NCBI GenBank assembly: GCA_025354385.1
Contig: JANXMZ010000082.1
Coordinates: 62,001 to 126,000 of the forward strand
DNA length: 64,000 bases
Source: Bacteroidota bacterium
Lineage (GTDB): Bacteria; Bacteroidota; Bacteroidia; NS11-12g; UBA955
Reading direction: 5' to 3'
The notes under the pieces were generated by a model, which searched no databases, was not told the origin of the DNA, and was given only the letters and a program-made list of their open reading frames with translations. The position numbers and the translations under genes were made by a program. Shown here one piece after another: positions 42,881-51,916 of this stretch. Position 1 is the stretch's first letter. Each line of letters opens with the position of its first letter.

Positions 42881-44092
42881 ATGAACATTCACGAATACCA
42901 AGCCAAACAAATTTTAAAATCCTATGGCGTAGCCATTCAGGAGGGAATTGTTGCAGAAACGCCTGCAGCTGCATTGCAGGCAGCAAAAGACATTCAAGCT
43001 CAAACTGGTAGCGGTTGGGTAGTGTTGAAAGCGCAAATCCATGCAGGTGGCAGAGGTAAAGGTAAAATTGTAGGAACAGAGCAAAGAGGGGTGGCGTTGG
43101 CCAAAAATTTAGAAGCTGTTTCGGAAATTGCTACCAATATATTGGGCAATACCTTGGTAACCATTCAAACCGGAGAGAAAGGTAAAAAAGTGAATAAAAT
43201 ATTAGTGGCTCAGGATGTGTATTACCCTGGTGCCAGCGAAACTAAAGAGTATTACATGAGTGTTTTGTTAGACAGAGCAAAGGGTAAAAATGTCATCATT
43301 TATACAACCGAAGGTGGTATGGACATTGAAGAAGTGGCCGAGCACAGTCCAGAAAAATTACACAGAGAATGGATAGATCCTAAAATTGGTTTCCAAGGAT
43401 TCCAAGCCCGCAAGATTGCATTCAACCTAGGGTTAACAGGTACTGCAGAAAAGGAGATGGAAAAATTCGTTACGGCATTGTACAAAGCATACGAGGAAAC
43501 AGACAGTGCCATGTTTGAAATTAACCCAGTGTTAAAAACATCCGATGATAAAATAATTGCAGTAGATGCAAAAGTTGATTTAGATGAGAATGCTTTATTC
43601 AGACACAAAGATTTTGAAGCCTTGCGCGATGAGAGCGAAGAAGATCCGACAGAAGTAGAAGCGAAAAAATTCAATTTGAATTATGTGAAACTAGATGGCA
43701 ACGTGGGTTGCATGGTGAATGGTGCTGGTTTGGCTATGGCTACCATGGATATTATTAAATTGAGTGGTGGTGAACCTGCTAACTTCTTGGATGTGGGCGG
43801 TACAGCAAATGCCGAAACGGTTGAAGCTGGATTCAAAATTATTTTAAGTGATCCCAATGTAAAAGCTATTTTGATTAATATTTTTGGTGGAATTGTACGT
43901 TGCGATAGGGTGGCCCAAGGCGTAGTAGATGCATACAAAAAATTGGGAAATATCAATATTCCAATAATTGTTAGGTTGCAAGGCACCAATGCAGTTGAGG
44001 CTAAAAAGCTAATTGATGAAAGTGGCTTACAAGTAAAATCAGCCATCTTATTAAAAGAGGCAGCAGAGTTGGTAAAAGAAGTTTTAGCTTAA
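42881..44092 (+). CDS. sucC: Succinyl-CoA synthetase beta subunit (ADP/GDP-forming)
   Basis: A 403-residue TCA-cycle enzyme subunit. The ATP-grasp domain opens with MNIHEYQAKQILKSYGV and includes the GGRGKGKIVG loop. The C-terminal ligase domain has MVNGAGLAMATMDIIKLSGG and INIFGGIVRCD (phosphohistidine-loop contacts). With the alpha subunit (sucD, not in the window) it converts succinyl-CoA to succinate with nucleotide triphosphate synthesis. It is about 15 residues longer than the E. coli protein because of small inserts. A TAGTTTCG box, one mismatch from the -7 consensus, is 33 bases upstream of the start. Confidence 0.96.
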   Translation: MNIHEYQAKQILKSYGVAIQEGIVAETPAAALQAAKDIQAQTGSGWVVLKAQIHAGGRGKGKIVGTEQRGVALAKNLEAVSEIATNILGNTLVTIQTGEKGKKVNKILVAQDVYYPGASETKEYYMSVLLDRAKGKNVIIYTTEGGMDIEEVAEHSPEKLHREWIDPKIGFQGFQARKIAFNLGLTGTAEKEMEKFVTALYKAYEETDSAMFEINPVLKTSDDKIIAVDAKVDLDENALFRHKDFEALRDESEEDPTEVEAKKFNLNYVKLDGNVGCMVNGAGLAMATMDIIKLSGGEPANFLDVGGTANAETVEAGFKIILSDPNVKAILINIFGGIVRCDRVAQGVVDAYKKLGNINIPIIVRLQGTNAVEAKKLIDESGLQVKSAILLKEAAELVKEVLA

Positions 44093-44154
44093 CATTTGTC
44101 AAAAATAATTTATCGATAATTTAGTATCCTTGCCTAATTAAAAATTACAATCAT

Positions 44155-44457
44155 ATGAGTTTAGTATCAGAATTTAAAGAGTTTATTAACAAAGGGAACG
44201 TTATAGACTTGGCAGTTGCCGTAATCTTAGGAGCCGCTTTTCAAAAAATAGTAGATTCTATAGTGAATGATATTATCATGCCAATCATTGCATTTGCAGG
44301 TGGTTTCGAGAATATCGAATCATTGAAAATTGGGCCATTTACCTATGGCAAATTAATTGCCGCTTCATTAAATTTCTTAATTATTGCAATTGTTTTATTC
44401 TTAATAATAAAAGCAATGAATAGAGCAAAAGAAAGAGCTGCAGGATTAAAAAATTAA
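44155..44457 (+). CDS. mscL: Large-conductance mechanosensitive channel
   Basis: A 100-residue protein with the MscL N-terminal amphipathic helix and first transmembrane pore helix (EFKEFINKGNVIDLAVAVILG), a short periplasmic loop (about 50-65) and a second helix (about 66-87). It opens under high membrane tension to release solutes on osmotic downshock. It is shorter than the usual 130-150 residues because both the loop and the C-terminal helical bundle are reduced. It has its own terminator and seems monocistronic, although no terminator separates it from sucC. Confidence 0.94.
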   Translation: MSLVSEFKEFINKGNVIDLAVAVILGAAFQKIVDSIVNDIIMPIIAFAGGFENIESLKIGPFTYGKLIAASLNFLIIAIVLFLIIKAMNRAKERAAGLKN

Positions 44458-44470
44458 AATAAAAATTATA

Positions 44471-44503
44471 AAAATGCCAGACCTAAAAGGTCTGGCATTT
44501 TTA
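44471..44503. terminator. Strong bidirectional-type terminator
   Basis: AAAATGCCAGACCT pairs perfectly with AGGTCTGGCATTTT around an AAA-type loop, followed by T-rich sequence; the A-run before it would also work in reverse. It lies 13 bases after mscL. Confidence 0.93.
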
Positions 44504-44567
44504 TTGGCTAAAGGGTAAGATTTTTCCAATTGGCGATTGAATTTATCACATCATAACACAACATACA

Positions 44568-45608
44568 ATGACAAAAAAAATTATTATAGGATTCGTCCTA
44601 TTCCTAGCAGCATTCAATGCAAATGCTCAGGAAGAAGATGTTAAAAAGGTAGCAGCAGCAGGTACTGGTTTGAAAACCATTAATGATACTGGCTGGATTA
44701 AGGGTGGATTTTTTAGTACCAATTTATCCAATACCACTTTTTCTAATTGGGCGGGTGGTGGTACCGATAATTCTGCTTTAGTAGCCAACTCTAGTTTGTT
44801 CGCTATTTACAGACCAGATAGTATGAATGCCATCTGGGAGAATTATCTTGATTTGGCTTATGGCGTTATAAGGAACGGAGGCAATAAAGTAACCGATGCT
44901 TCAAGTCAGTATTACGGCAAGAAAAATCCTTTTGTTAAGAATGAAGATAAACTTGTTTTTACAAGTAAATACGGTAGAAGGATCTCAGATAAGCTCAATT
45001 ATTCTGCGCTGTTCAATTTGAATACGCAGATGTTTCAAGGTTGGGCCAAAGAAGATGTGTTCCGCCAGAACAATCACATATCTAATTTTATGGCACAGGG
45101 CTTCGGATATCTTTCTTTGGGTATAGATTATAAGCCAACTTCCTATTTGTCTATTTATGTGTCTCCTGTTACGGCTAAATATACAATAGTAAGAGAGCAG
45201 CGTTTGGCCGATTTGGGTTTATATGGTGTTAGGGCGGCAGAATATGATTATACCGATACTGCAGGAGGAAAGGCTCCTAAAAAAACAAGTAATGGCGAAA
45301 CATTAAGAAAGGAATTAGGTTGGTACGCCAATATATTCTTTAAAAAAGACATTGCCACCAATATCAATTTGCAGTCGCGTTTGGAGTTATTTAATAACTA
45401 TCAAAATTTTGGACAGCACATCGATGTTAACTGGCAAAATACTTTGAACATGAAGGTGAACAAATACATTTCTGTCAGTCTTATCAATCAATTGATTTAT
45501 GATTACGATGTTGATACAGATCCAACCAAGGAGGGTAAACAAATTAGAATTCAACTGAAGAATTTCTTTGGTGTGGGTTTCTCTGCCAAATTTGGAGATA
45601 AATTATAA
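44568..45608 (+). CDS. DUF3078 family outer-membrane protein
   Basis: A 346-residue exported protein. Signal peptide about 1-20 (ends NANAQ). It matches the DUF3078 family found widely in Bacteroidota: WIKGGFFSTNLSNTTFSNWAGGG at the start of the mature domain, LNLQSRLELFNNY in the middle, and alternating beta strands up to the C-terminal VGFSAKFGDKL. An outer-membrane barrel is likely, but its function is unknown. It lies between two terminators, thus a single-gene unit. Confidence 0.88.
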   Translation: MTKKIIIGFVLFLAAFNANAQEEDVKKVAAAGTGLKTINDTGWIKGGFFSTNLSNTTFSNWAGGGTDNSALVANSSLFAIYRPDSMNAIWENYLDLAYGVIRNGGNKVTDASSQYYGKKNPFVKNEDKLVFTSKYGRRISDKLNYSALFNLNTQMFQGWAKEDVFRQNNHISNFMAQGFGYLSLGIDYKPTSYLSIYVSPVTAKYTIVREQRLADLGLYGVRAAEYDYTDTAGGKAPKKTSNGETLRKELGWYANIFFKKDIATNINLQSRLELFNNYQNFGQHIDVNWQNTLNMKVNKYISVSLINQLIYDYDVDTDPTKEGKQIRIQLKNFFGVGFSAKFGDKL

Positions 45609-45624
45609 TTCAGCAATAAGTAAT

Positions 45625-45632
45625 ATCTTTGA
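45625..45632 (+). promoter_or_regulatory. -7 box TATCTTTG abutting the terminator hairpin
   Basis: Perfect TAnnTTTG immediately before the left arm of the hairpin at 45633. A transcript from it would start within the left arm, leaving the hairpin incomplete, and so could express the next gene. Confidence 0.5.
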
Positions 45633-45665
45633 AAGCGCAAGTTAGCAATGGTTTGCGCTTTTTTT
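45633..45665 (+). terminator. Terminator ending one base before the next start codon
   Basis: AAAGCGCAA (45633-45641) pairs with TTGCGCTTT (45654-45662) around a 12-base loop, then a T-run to 45665. It ends the DUF3078 transcript, yet the next ATG is at 45667. Confidence 0.85.
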
Positions 45666-45666
45666 A

Positions 45667-46281
45667 ATGGCTACAATCGAAATTTCAGCTACCAATCCAG
45701 ATGACAGGATTTTACAAAAGGCGGCCAATGCCTTGTTGAATGGAGAAATTATCGTTTGCCCTACTGATACATTTTATGCTTTTGTTTGTGCCTTATCCAA
45801 TAAGTCTGGGATAGAAGCCATTTGCAAATTGGTTGGCAAACGCCCAGAAAGAGCCAATCTTTCTATCATTTGCAGCGATTTAAAAAACATCAGTGACTAT
45901 ACCTTGCAATTCAATAAGAGCACCTATAAATTATTGAATAGAAACCTACCTGGTCCTTTTACATTTATTTTGAAGGCCAATAACAAGGTGCCCAAATTGT
46001 TTTTAAATAACAGAAAAACCATTGGTATTAGGGTTCCTAATCACATCGTTCCGAATAAGCTGGTGGCTTTGATTGGTGAACCTTTAGTGGCGGCTTCTGT
46101 TCACCATCCGGATGATTTAGCTGAAATATTATTTACTGGAGAGGCCATAGAAGCGTCTTATCAAAACAAGGTGCCCATTATTTTAGCGGCTGGTGATAGC
46201 GGCATTATTGGGTCGGCTGTTATCGATTGTAGTGCCGAAGAACCTGTTGTTATTCGGGAAGGTCCACTGCCTATTCAGTAA
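45667..46281 (+). CDS. Threonylcarbamoyl-AMP synthase family protein (TsaC/YciO)
   Basis: A 204-residue YrdC-domain protein. The nucleotide-binding core is visible: LLNGEIIVCPTDTFYAF (about 24-40), KRPERANLSIIC in the position of the KxR and SxN motifs, and LPGPFTFIL (about 98-106). The family makes threonylcarbamoyl-AMP for t6A at position 37 of ANN-decoding tRNAs. YciO paralogues are close relatives of less certain role; length without a Sua5 domain fits either. The start codon lies one base after the upstream terminator T-run, which raises the question of how it is transcribed; a candidate promoter box sits just before the hairpin. Confidence 0.88.
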   Translation: MATIEISATNPDDRILQKAANALLNGEIIVCPTDTFYAFVCALSNKSGIEAICKLVGKRPERANLSIICSDLKNISDYTLQFNKSTYKLLNRNLPGPFTFILKANNKVPKLFLNNRKTIGIRVPNHIVPNKLVALIGEPLVAASVHHPDDLAEILFTGEAIEASYQNKVPIILAAGDSGIIGSAVIDCSAEEPVVIREGPLPIQ

Positions 46282-46306
46282 TCAATAAATAAATCTTTGT
46301 TGTGAC

Positions 46307-46314
46307 TAATTTTG
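46307..46314 (+). promoter_or_regulatory. Candidate -7 box TAATTTTG upstream of zapA
   Basis: Perfect TAnnTTTG; about 100 bases before the zapA start, giving a long leader in which I see no gene or riboswitch. Confidence 0.4.
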
Positions 46315-46415
46315 TAGGACTCATCAAATTAATGATAGGAATTAATAAAAAATGCTTAAAATTGCATTGGAATTATTGCTGATAAAAAAGCATAGTTGAT
46401 GGTAAAATAATCTTA

Positions 46416-46715
46416 ATGGCAAACGAAATATCTATCAAAGTGAATATAGGAGACAGAATGTATCCCTTGCAGATAAATGCCTTAGAAGAAGAATATGTAA
46501 GAAGAGCTGTAAAGCTTTTGAATGAAAAGATGACCTTTTTTAATAATAGTTTTTCGGTTAAAGATAAGGTGGATGGCCTTGCAATGGCTGCCCTAGAATA
46601 TGCCGTAGATGCTCTTAAAAAGGAGACGGAAAGTCGCAAACCACAGGCGCCTCCGCAGGATTTTTCATTGCTGGAAAATGAATTAAGCGAAATAGAAGCT
46701 TTGTTCCAGTCATAA
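46416..46715 (+). CDS. zapA: Cell division protein ZapA
   Basis: A 99-residue protein with the ZapA pattern: a beta-hairpin N-terminal domain (SIKVNIGDRMYPLQIN), EEEYVRRAVKLLNEKM and the long C-terminal helix (about 50-97) that forms a coiled coil. ZapA bundles FtsZ filaments in the Z-ring. It is followed by rny after 64 bases, an arrangement that recurs in Bacteroidota. Confidence 0.9.
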   Translation: MANEISIKVNIGDRMYPLQINALEEEYVRRAVKLLNEKMTFFNNSFSVKDKVDGLAMAALEYAVDALKKETESRKPQAPPQDFSLLENELSEIEALFQS

Positions 46716-46779
46716 TTTTCAATTGTTTTTCATCGCTACTATTTTTATTGGCCATATTCTATAATAAAAATAAGAATAT

Positions 46780-48324
46780 ATGATCATCATATTGTACATC
46801 GTAATTGGCCTTTTAGTAGGCTTGTCAATTGGATTCTTTGCCGGAATGCCAATTGTTAGAAAGCAAAATCAGGCACAAGCTAATTTATTATTAGAAGAGG
46901 CTAAAACCAAAGCCGAGGCCGTAAAACAAAGTAAAATGCTTGAGTCTAAAGAAAAGTTTATTACCCTTAAATCCGAGCATGAAAAAGAAGTGCAAAGAAG
47001 AAATTCCGAACTTCAAAGTTCAGAAATGAGAGTAAAACAAAAAGAGCAATCTTTGGAAGACAAATTAAGAGGTGTTAAGCAAAAGGAAGGCGAGCTAGAT
47101 CGTTTGAAACAACAGGTTTCTAGCCATCAGCAAGCACTCGAGAAAAAGGATCACGATATAGAGCAAGTAAGACAACAACAGATTAAAATGTTGGAAAAAG
47201 TTGCCAACCTTTCTGCCGAAGAAGCGAAGGCCCAGATGATAGAAGCAGTGAAAGCAGATGCGCATACAGAGGCCATCAGTCAATCTAAAATTATTATTGA
47301 AGAGGCGAAGCTTAATGCTACTCGAGATGCCAAACGTGTGGTGTTGCAAACCATTCAAAGAACCGCTGCAGAAACAGCCATTGAAAATACGGTAACCGTT
47401 TTCAATCTAGAAAACGATGATGTGAAAGGTCGTATTATTGGTAGAGAGGGAAGAAACATTAGAGCACTTGAAGCAGCTACAGGTATTGAAATTATTGTGG
47501 ATGATACCCCCGAGGCTATTGTATTATCAGGCTTCGATCCTGTAAGAAGAGAAATTGCGCGTTTATCTCTTCACCGTTTGGTAGCAGACGGTAGAATTCA
47601 CCCAGCTAGAATTGAAGAAGTTGTAGAAAAAACAAAGAAAGATTTAGAGCAAGAAATAATAGAAATTGGACAAAGAACTGTCATTGATTTAGGCATTACT
47701 GGTCTTCATCCTGAACTTATTCGTATAGTTGGCAGAATGCGCTACCGTTCATCTTACGGGCAAAATTTATTGAAACACAGTCGTGAGGTTGCTAACTTAT
47801 GTGCTACTATGGCCAGCGAATTTGGTTTGAATGCGAAGCTTGCAAAACGTGCCGGATTGTTACACGATATTGGTAAAGTGCCAGAAGATGATGCTGAAAC
47901 ACCACACGCTTTATTGGGTATGAAATGGGCCGAGAAATATGGTGAACATCCCGAAGTTGTGAATGCTATTGGTGCCCACCATGATGAAATTGAAATGACG
48001 AGTATGCTGTCTCCAATCATTCAAGCTTGCGATGCCATTAGCGGTTCGCGCCCAGGTGCTAGAAGAGAAGATACAGAGCAATACATTAAGCGTTTGAAGG
48101 ATTTAGAAGGTCTAGCGATGAGTTTCAAAGGGGTTGATAAAGCCTTTGCCATTCAAGCAGGTAGAGAGTTGCGTGTGATGGTTGATAGTGATAAAGCAAC
48201 CGATGCAGAAGCCGATAACTTGAGTTTCGAAATATCTCAACGCATTATGAAAGAAATGATTTACCCTGGTCAAATTAAAATCACTGTAATTCGCGAAAAG
48301 CGTGCCGTGAACTTCGCTAAATAA
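46780..48324 (+). CDS. rny: Ribonuclease Y
   Basis: A 514-residue membrane-anchored endoribonuclease that starts mRNA decay. N-terminal helix about 2-22; long coiled coil about 25-180; KH domain with [18 protein letters not shown] (about 210-230); HD domain with [12 protein letters not shown] (about 360) and HHDEIE later, carrying the metal ligands. All motifs are intact. Length is normal. It is probably co-transcribed with zapA and ends at a strong hairpin. Confidence 0.97.
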   Translation: MIIILYIVIGLLVGLSIGFFAGMPIVRKQNQAQANLLLEEAKTKAEAVKQSKMLESKEKFITLKSEHEKEVQRRNSELQSSEMRVKQKEQSLEDKLRGVKQKEGELDRLKQQVSSHQQALEKKDHDIEQVRQQQIKMLEKVANLSAEEAKAQMIEAVKADAHTEAISQSKIIIEEAKLNATRDAKRVVLQTIQRTAAETAIENTVTVFNLENDDVKGRIIGREGRNIRALEAATGIEIIVDDTPEAIVLSGFDPVRREIARLSLHRLVADGRIHPARIEEVVEKTKKDLEQEIIEIGQRTVIDLGITGLHPELIRIVGRMRYRSSYGQNLLKHSREVANLCATMASEFGLNAKLAKRAGLLHDIGKVPEDDAETPHALLGMKWAEKYGEHPEVVNAIGAHHDEIEMTSMLSPIIQACDAISGSRPGARREDTEQYIKRLKDLEGLAMSFKGVDKAFAIQAGRELRVMVDSDKATDAEADNLSFEISQRIMKEMIYPGQIKITVIREKRAVNFAK

Positions 48325-48341
48325 ATAAAACACTAAATATT

Positions 48342-48369
48342 AAAAGCGCTCAATAAGAGCGCTTTTTTT
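48342..48369. terminator. Bidirectional terminator after rny
   Basis: AAAAGCGCTC pairs with GAGCGCTTTT around AATAA, with an A-run before and a T-run after, so it can serve rny and the convergent barrel gene. Confidence 0.92.
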
Positions 48370-48383
48370 ATGTTTTAAAGTTG

Positions 48384-49840
48384 TTAAAAGAGATTATAGG
48401 TAAAGCCCATATTGATAGAAACTGGCATCTGATAATTAGTATTGCTAGTTTTTGCAATGTTGCTGCCATTATTGTTAGTATGGTTACAGTAAATAGGAGC
48501 GGAAGCAGTTAAGCTATAGTATAAATGTGGATTAAAGAATTTAAAGATACTAAGTTTAGGGATGAGTTGTCCTTCAACTGAAAATGATTCAAGATGATAA
48601 GGATCCTTCATCCTCATGCCATACAATTGATTGGTTGTAGTACCTATCAATGCCAAATCAAATTGGATGTATGTTCTTGTATTAGGTTGGTACAAATAAC
48701 CATAGCTAAGGTTTAAATTGGCGTTGATATTGTCTGGCTTGTATTTACTTGTTGTTACATAAATGAGGCCATCTCTGCGCATTTGCGTATTAAAGGTATA
48801 TCCACTGCTGAAACGTACACTGAAATTGTTTTGTATTTTTAATCCCATTTGTTTCGACCAATCGTAATTAACTCCGAACCCATTGTAAAGATTATTGTTT
48901 TGATAATTATAGATTACTAAATCACTTGTATCAGAATTCTTGTACCTTTTTAAATAGTAATTGGAACCTCCGTTCATGATGTAATTCACTGACCAACGAC
49001 TTCCGCTAAAACGTTGGAAACGCGTTGCATAAAGCCAATTGTCGTTAATGGTGGTAAAGTATTTTATAGCATTGGTAGGTTCAATGCCATTGCTTTTTAG
49101 GGTGCTATCCAATAAGGTTAATTGATCAATCAATCGGTATCTAAAGTCTATAAAGCGGGTATTATAAATTTTGGTTATCCCTTTTGCAATATTTTCGAGT
49201 TGTTCATTACTGTAGTTGCCTGTTCCTGCTTTTCTTTTTAAATCTTGCAACAAGAACATTGTAGTTACCGCATCCGAAACATATTCAAGACGCCCTTTCC
49301 CTTTGCCTATACTAAGAGTAAAATCGCCCTTGTTATATTGGCTATGAGAATTATAGTAAGTTGAAGGGTTATCTCCTAGGAAATTGTTGTAAACTGTATA
49401 AGCGCCCAGTGAATAGTTGAATTCATTAAAATGAAGTCCTTTGTAAAAACGATTATTCGAATAGTATTGTAAATTGGCAGTTACGCTCTTTAATTTATTA
49501 CGATCTTGATTATTTGTTCCTGTTTCAGATAAAATGGTTAAACCTTGACTGTGCTGTAATTTTTCTGTGTTAATAATTCGATAAAAATTTATTGGTAAAT
49601 TTAAATATATATATCATAGGTGTTCTGATCAGACTTATTATGAATCGTGGCGCTGTTGGGTAAATTATATGTATAGGCTCCCCGGTCTATTTTATAATTA
49701 TTATTCCCGATAAAATTGAAGTTGAATTGTGCTGATTGGTACCTCTGAAACCTATACTTGTAATTGTTCAGATTATACTCTTGGGCTTGGAGGTATGCAG
49801 CAGTAATTAAGGCAAGTAATAGACAAAGGACTTTATTCAT
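48384..49840 (-). pseudogene. Outer-membrane beta-barrel gene interrupted by a frameshift at an (AT)5 tract
   Basis: Two pieces of one reading frame. The first 79 codons (signal peptide MNKVLCLLLALITAAYLQAQ, then EYNLNNYKYRF) end at a TAA at 49601-49603 just after the dinucleotide run (AT)5 at 49605-49614. The following 400 or so codons are open in another frame and show strands typical of an outer-membrane barrel, ending in a C-terminal Phe (FTYNLF). Removing one AT unit (or adding one base) joins both into a protein of about 484 residues. Either the tract is phase-variable, the gene is decaying, or the base call is wrong; few other defects are visible, which argues against old decay. A shorter ATG product at 49259 would lack a signal peptide. 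It lies 52 bases after another barrel gene on the same strand. Confidence 0.8.
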
Positions 49841-49892
49841 TGGTTTATAAGTTAATTTGTTAATCAACAAGAATCGAGCCAATGAAATTATT

Positions 49893-51014
49893 TTATATTT
49901 TCCCTAAGCTGCGATTGATATTTAATTTCAGATAAACCGAGTATCCATATTGTATGGCTTTGTATTCGAAATCGTAAAAGGGTTCTAATCGCAAATCCAA
50001 AATCAAGTTGTTATAAATCTTTTGAGTGAAAAATAAACGTGTAAAGGCCATATGTCTTACCCTGCGACTTTCGTATACATCATAAAAATTATAGTTGTTA
50101 AAAAGCTGGGAACCTATTGGCGATTGCCACTCGCGACCCGCCCAATAATTAAACATTAACTCAACATTATTTCTTTTAAATGCAAGTGTGTGCCAATTGG
50201 CAAAACCATTTTTATAAGGTTGGGTTATACTTGGCGAAAAGTCGGAAGAGTGCAACCAATAATGCTCGGTGCGCATTGAAAGTTTTGAATTGAATATGTA
50301 TTTTATTTTCAAACCTGTAGCCGCATTCACCCTAGAGTAAATAGGAGTAGAGCCAATATTAATCTGTCCGCCCCTATGTGCCAATGTGCCTTGTAAAGGA
50401 AATGAAATTCGCCATTGTTTATTCTCAATAATTTTTTTATCCCATACAAAGCCTACATTAAATTGCTCTTGATAATCAGATCCTCTATAGATAGGCTTTA
50501 CCCATATCAACCAATTTGTAAAATAATCGCCTTTATTTCTATAAATACTTTGAACGCCATTTTCAACTCGGTTGGTTATAGCTCGATCGATATTGAACAT
50601 GGGTTCGATTAAACCTAAATTAGTAGTGGCTTGCAACATGCCGAAATTATGGCGCCAATGGTGCTTGAAAATTGAAACACTAAATACTGGAGAAACTGTT
50701 TGGAATTTATTGCTTCCAAAATCTTGCTTAGTTTGTATGCCTCCTTTAATTAAAACATTTTTATATGGCTGATACGAAAGATGCATCTGAAGCAAAGTGC
50801 CAAAGTAAGTTTGCCCCGTCTCAATGATATCAAAATACTCGGTGTTGCGTAAAAAGTTGAAAGACTCAAAATGCAAGCGCACCGTTTGTGTATCATTCGG
50901 CATAAGTGAATCGTTTTGTTCGAAAACTTGATTGTTGAGTTGTGCGTGTACACTATCCCAAGAAAGTATACTTAGCAAAAGTAGCACAGATGTTTTTAAA
51001 GCCTTGTGAACCAT
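49893..51014 (-). CDS. Outer-membrane beta-barrel protein of unknown function
   Basis: A 373-residue exported protein. Signal peptide about 1-24 (ends DSVHAQ). The rest is alternating beta strands rich in aromatic residues, with FNVGFVWDKKII, WRISFPLQGTL and LRTEHYWLH-like strands, ending LKLNINRSLGKI. I know no function for it; it looks like a barrel of 14 or more strands. It precedes the frameshifted barrel gene, and the two probably share a transcript. It is divergent from the DUF3108 gene. Confidence 0.75.
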   Translation of the reverse strand: MVHKALKTSVLLLLSILSWDSVHAQLNNQVFEQNDSLMPNDTQTVRLHFESFNFLRNTEYFDIIETGQTYFGTLLQMHLSYQPYKNVLIKGGIQTKQDFGSNKFQTVSPVFSVSIFKHHWRHNFGMLQATTNLGLIEPMFNIDRAITNRVENGVQSIYRNKGDYFTNWLIWVKPIYRGSDYQEQFNVGFVWDKKIIENKQWRISFPLQGTLAHRGGQINIGSTPIYSRVNAATGLKIKYIFNSKLSMRTEHYWLHSSDFSPSITQPYKNGFANWHTLAFKRNNVELMFNYWAGREWQSPIGSQLFNNYNFYDVYESRRVRHMAFTRLFFTQKIYNNLILDLRLEPFYDFEYKAIQYGYSVYLKLNINRSLGKI

Positions 51015-51074
51015 GAAATTTTTTCAAAAATAGTGTTTTGGAATGATTATTGATTTTACATGTTCAAAATACAT

Positions 51075-51914
51075 ATGAATTATCAATCTAATATTTTTAA
51101 ATCTACCCTTTTTTTAGCTGCGGCAGTGGGTGCTTCCATTATTTTTGGATTTACTCAAAAAGCTAATTTGGTGCAACCAGATGAGGATGATTTTGTGTAT
51201 CGAAAATGCCCTGTTTCGGCATTCACTTTTAATGAAAAATTGAATTTCAGAATTCACTATGGTATTATCAATGCGGCTACGGTTAATATGGAAGTAGGCG
51301 CAGGTATGGAAGAGCAATATGGTCGTCAATGTTACCACATCAAAGCGGAGGGTAAAACTTTAAAATCGTTTGACTGGGCTTATAAAGTGCGCGATCGCTT
51401 TGACACTTATGTTGACGCAGAGGCTGTAGCACCGATTAAATTTACTAAAAGTGTACAAGAAGATAATTACCTCGACAATGATTTGGTAGCCTTCAAGCAT
51501 CCTAAGAAAAAATTATATGGCGCCAAAGGTGTTTTGGACATGCCAGTTTATACCCAAGATGTTATTTCTGCAGTTTATTATATCCGCAATATCGATTTCA
51601 GCAATGCCAAAAAGGGTGATAAATATCCTTTAGATATTTACTTAGATAACAAAATTTATAACCTTGGTTTTAAATATGACGGCAAAGAAACTATTAAGAC
51701 AGATATTGGAACTGTTAAATGTATCAGGTTTGTGCCAACCTTAGTGGTAGATAGAGTATTTAAAGACAAAGAAGACATGACCATTTGGGTAAGCGATGAT
51801 GAAAATAAAATTCCTGTTCGCGTAAAAGCTAATATTGCAGTGGGCTCCATCAAGGTTGATATTACTGGATATAGTGGCTTAAAAAATGAATTCAAAGCCT
51901 TAATAAAAAAATAA
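51075..51914 (+). CDS. DUF3108 domain protein
   Basis: A 279-residue exported protein. Signal-like helix about 7-22. The mature part matches DUF3108: FNEKLNFRIHYGIINAATVNMEV, then WAYKVRDRFDTYVDAE and TIWVSDDENKIPVRVKANIAVGSIKVDIT (quoted in part), a beta-rich periplasmic fold of unknown role related to the LolA/LolB-like fold in my judgement. An ATG 15 bases upstream (51060) is in frame and could be the true start. The neighbours are all envelope genes, but it is not in an operon. Confidence 0.87.
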   Translation: MNYQSNIFKSTLFLAAAVGASIIFGFTQKANLVQPDEDDFVYRKCPVSAFTFNEKLNFRIHYGIINAATVNMEVGAGMEEQYGRQCYHIKAEGKTLKSFDWAYKVRDRFDTYVDAEAVAPIKFTKSVQEDNYLDNDLVAFKHPKKKLYGAKGVLDMPVYTQDVISAVYYIRNIDFSNAKKGDKYPLDIYLDNKIYNLGFKYDGKETIKTDIGTVKCIRFVPTLVVDRVFKDKEDMTIWVSDDENKIPVRVKANIAVGSIKVDITGYSGLKNEFKALIKK

Positions 51915-51916
51915 AA

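Noticed and set aside
46354..46398. Tiny open frame of 14 codons before zapA
   Set aside because: Too short, no conserved feature; more likely part of a leader.
46716..46779. Possible 6S RNA between zapA and rny, as found next to zapA in proteobacteria
   Set aside because: Only 64 bases, without the long closing stems of 6S RNA.
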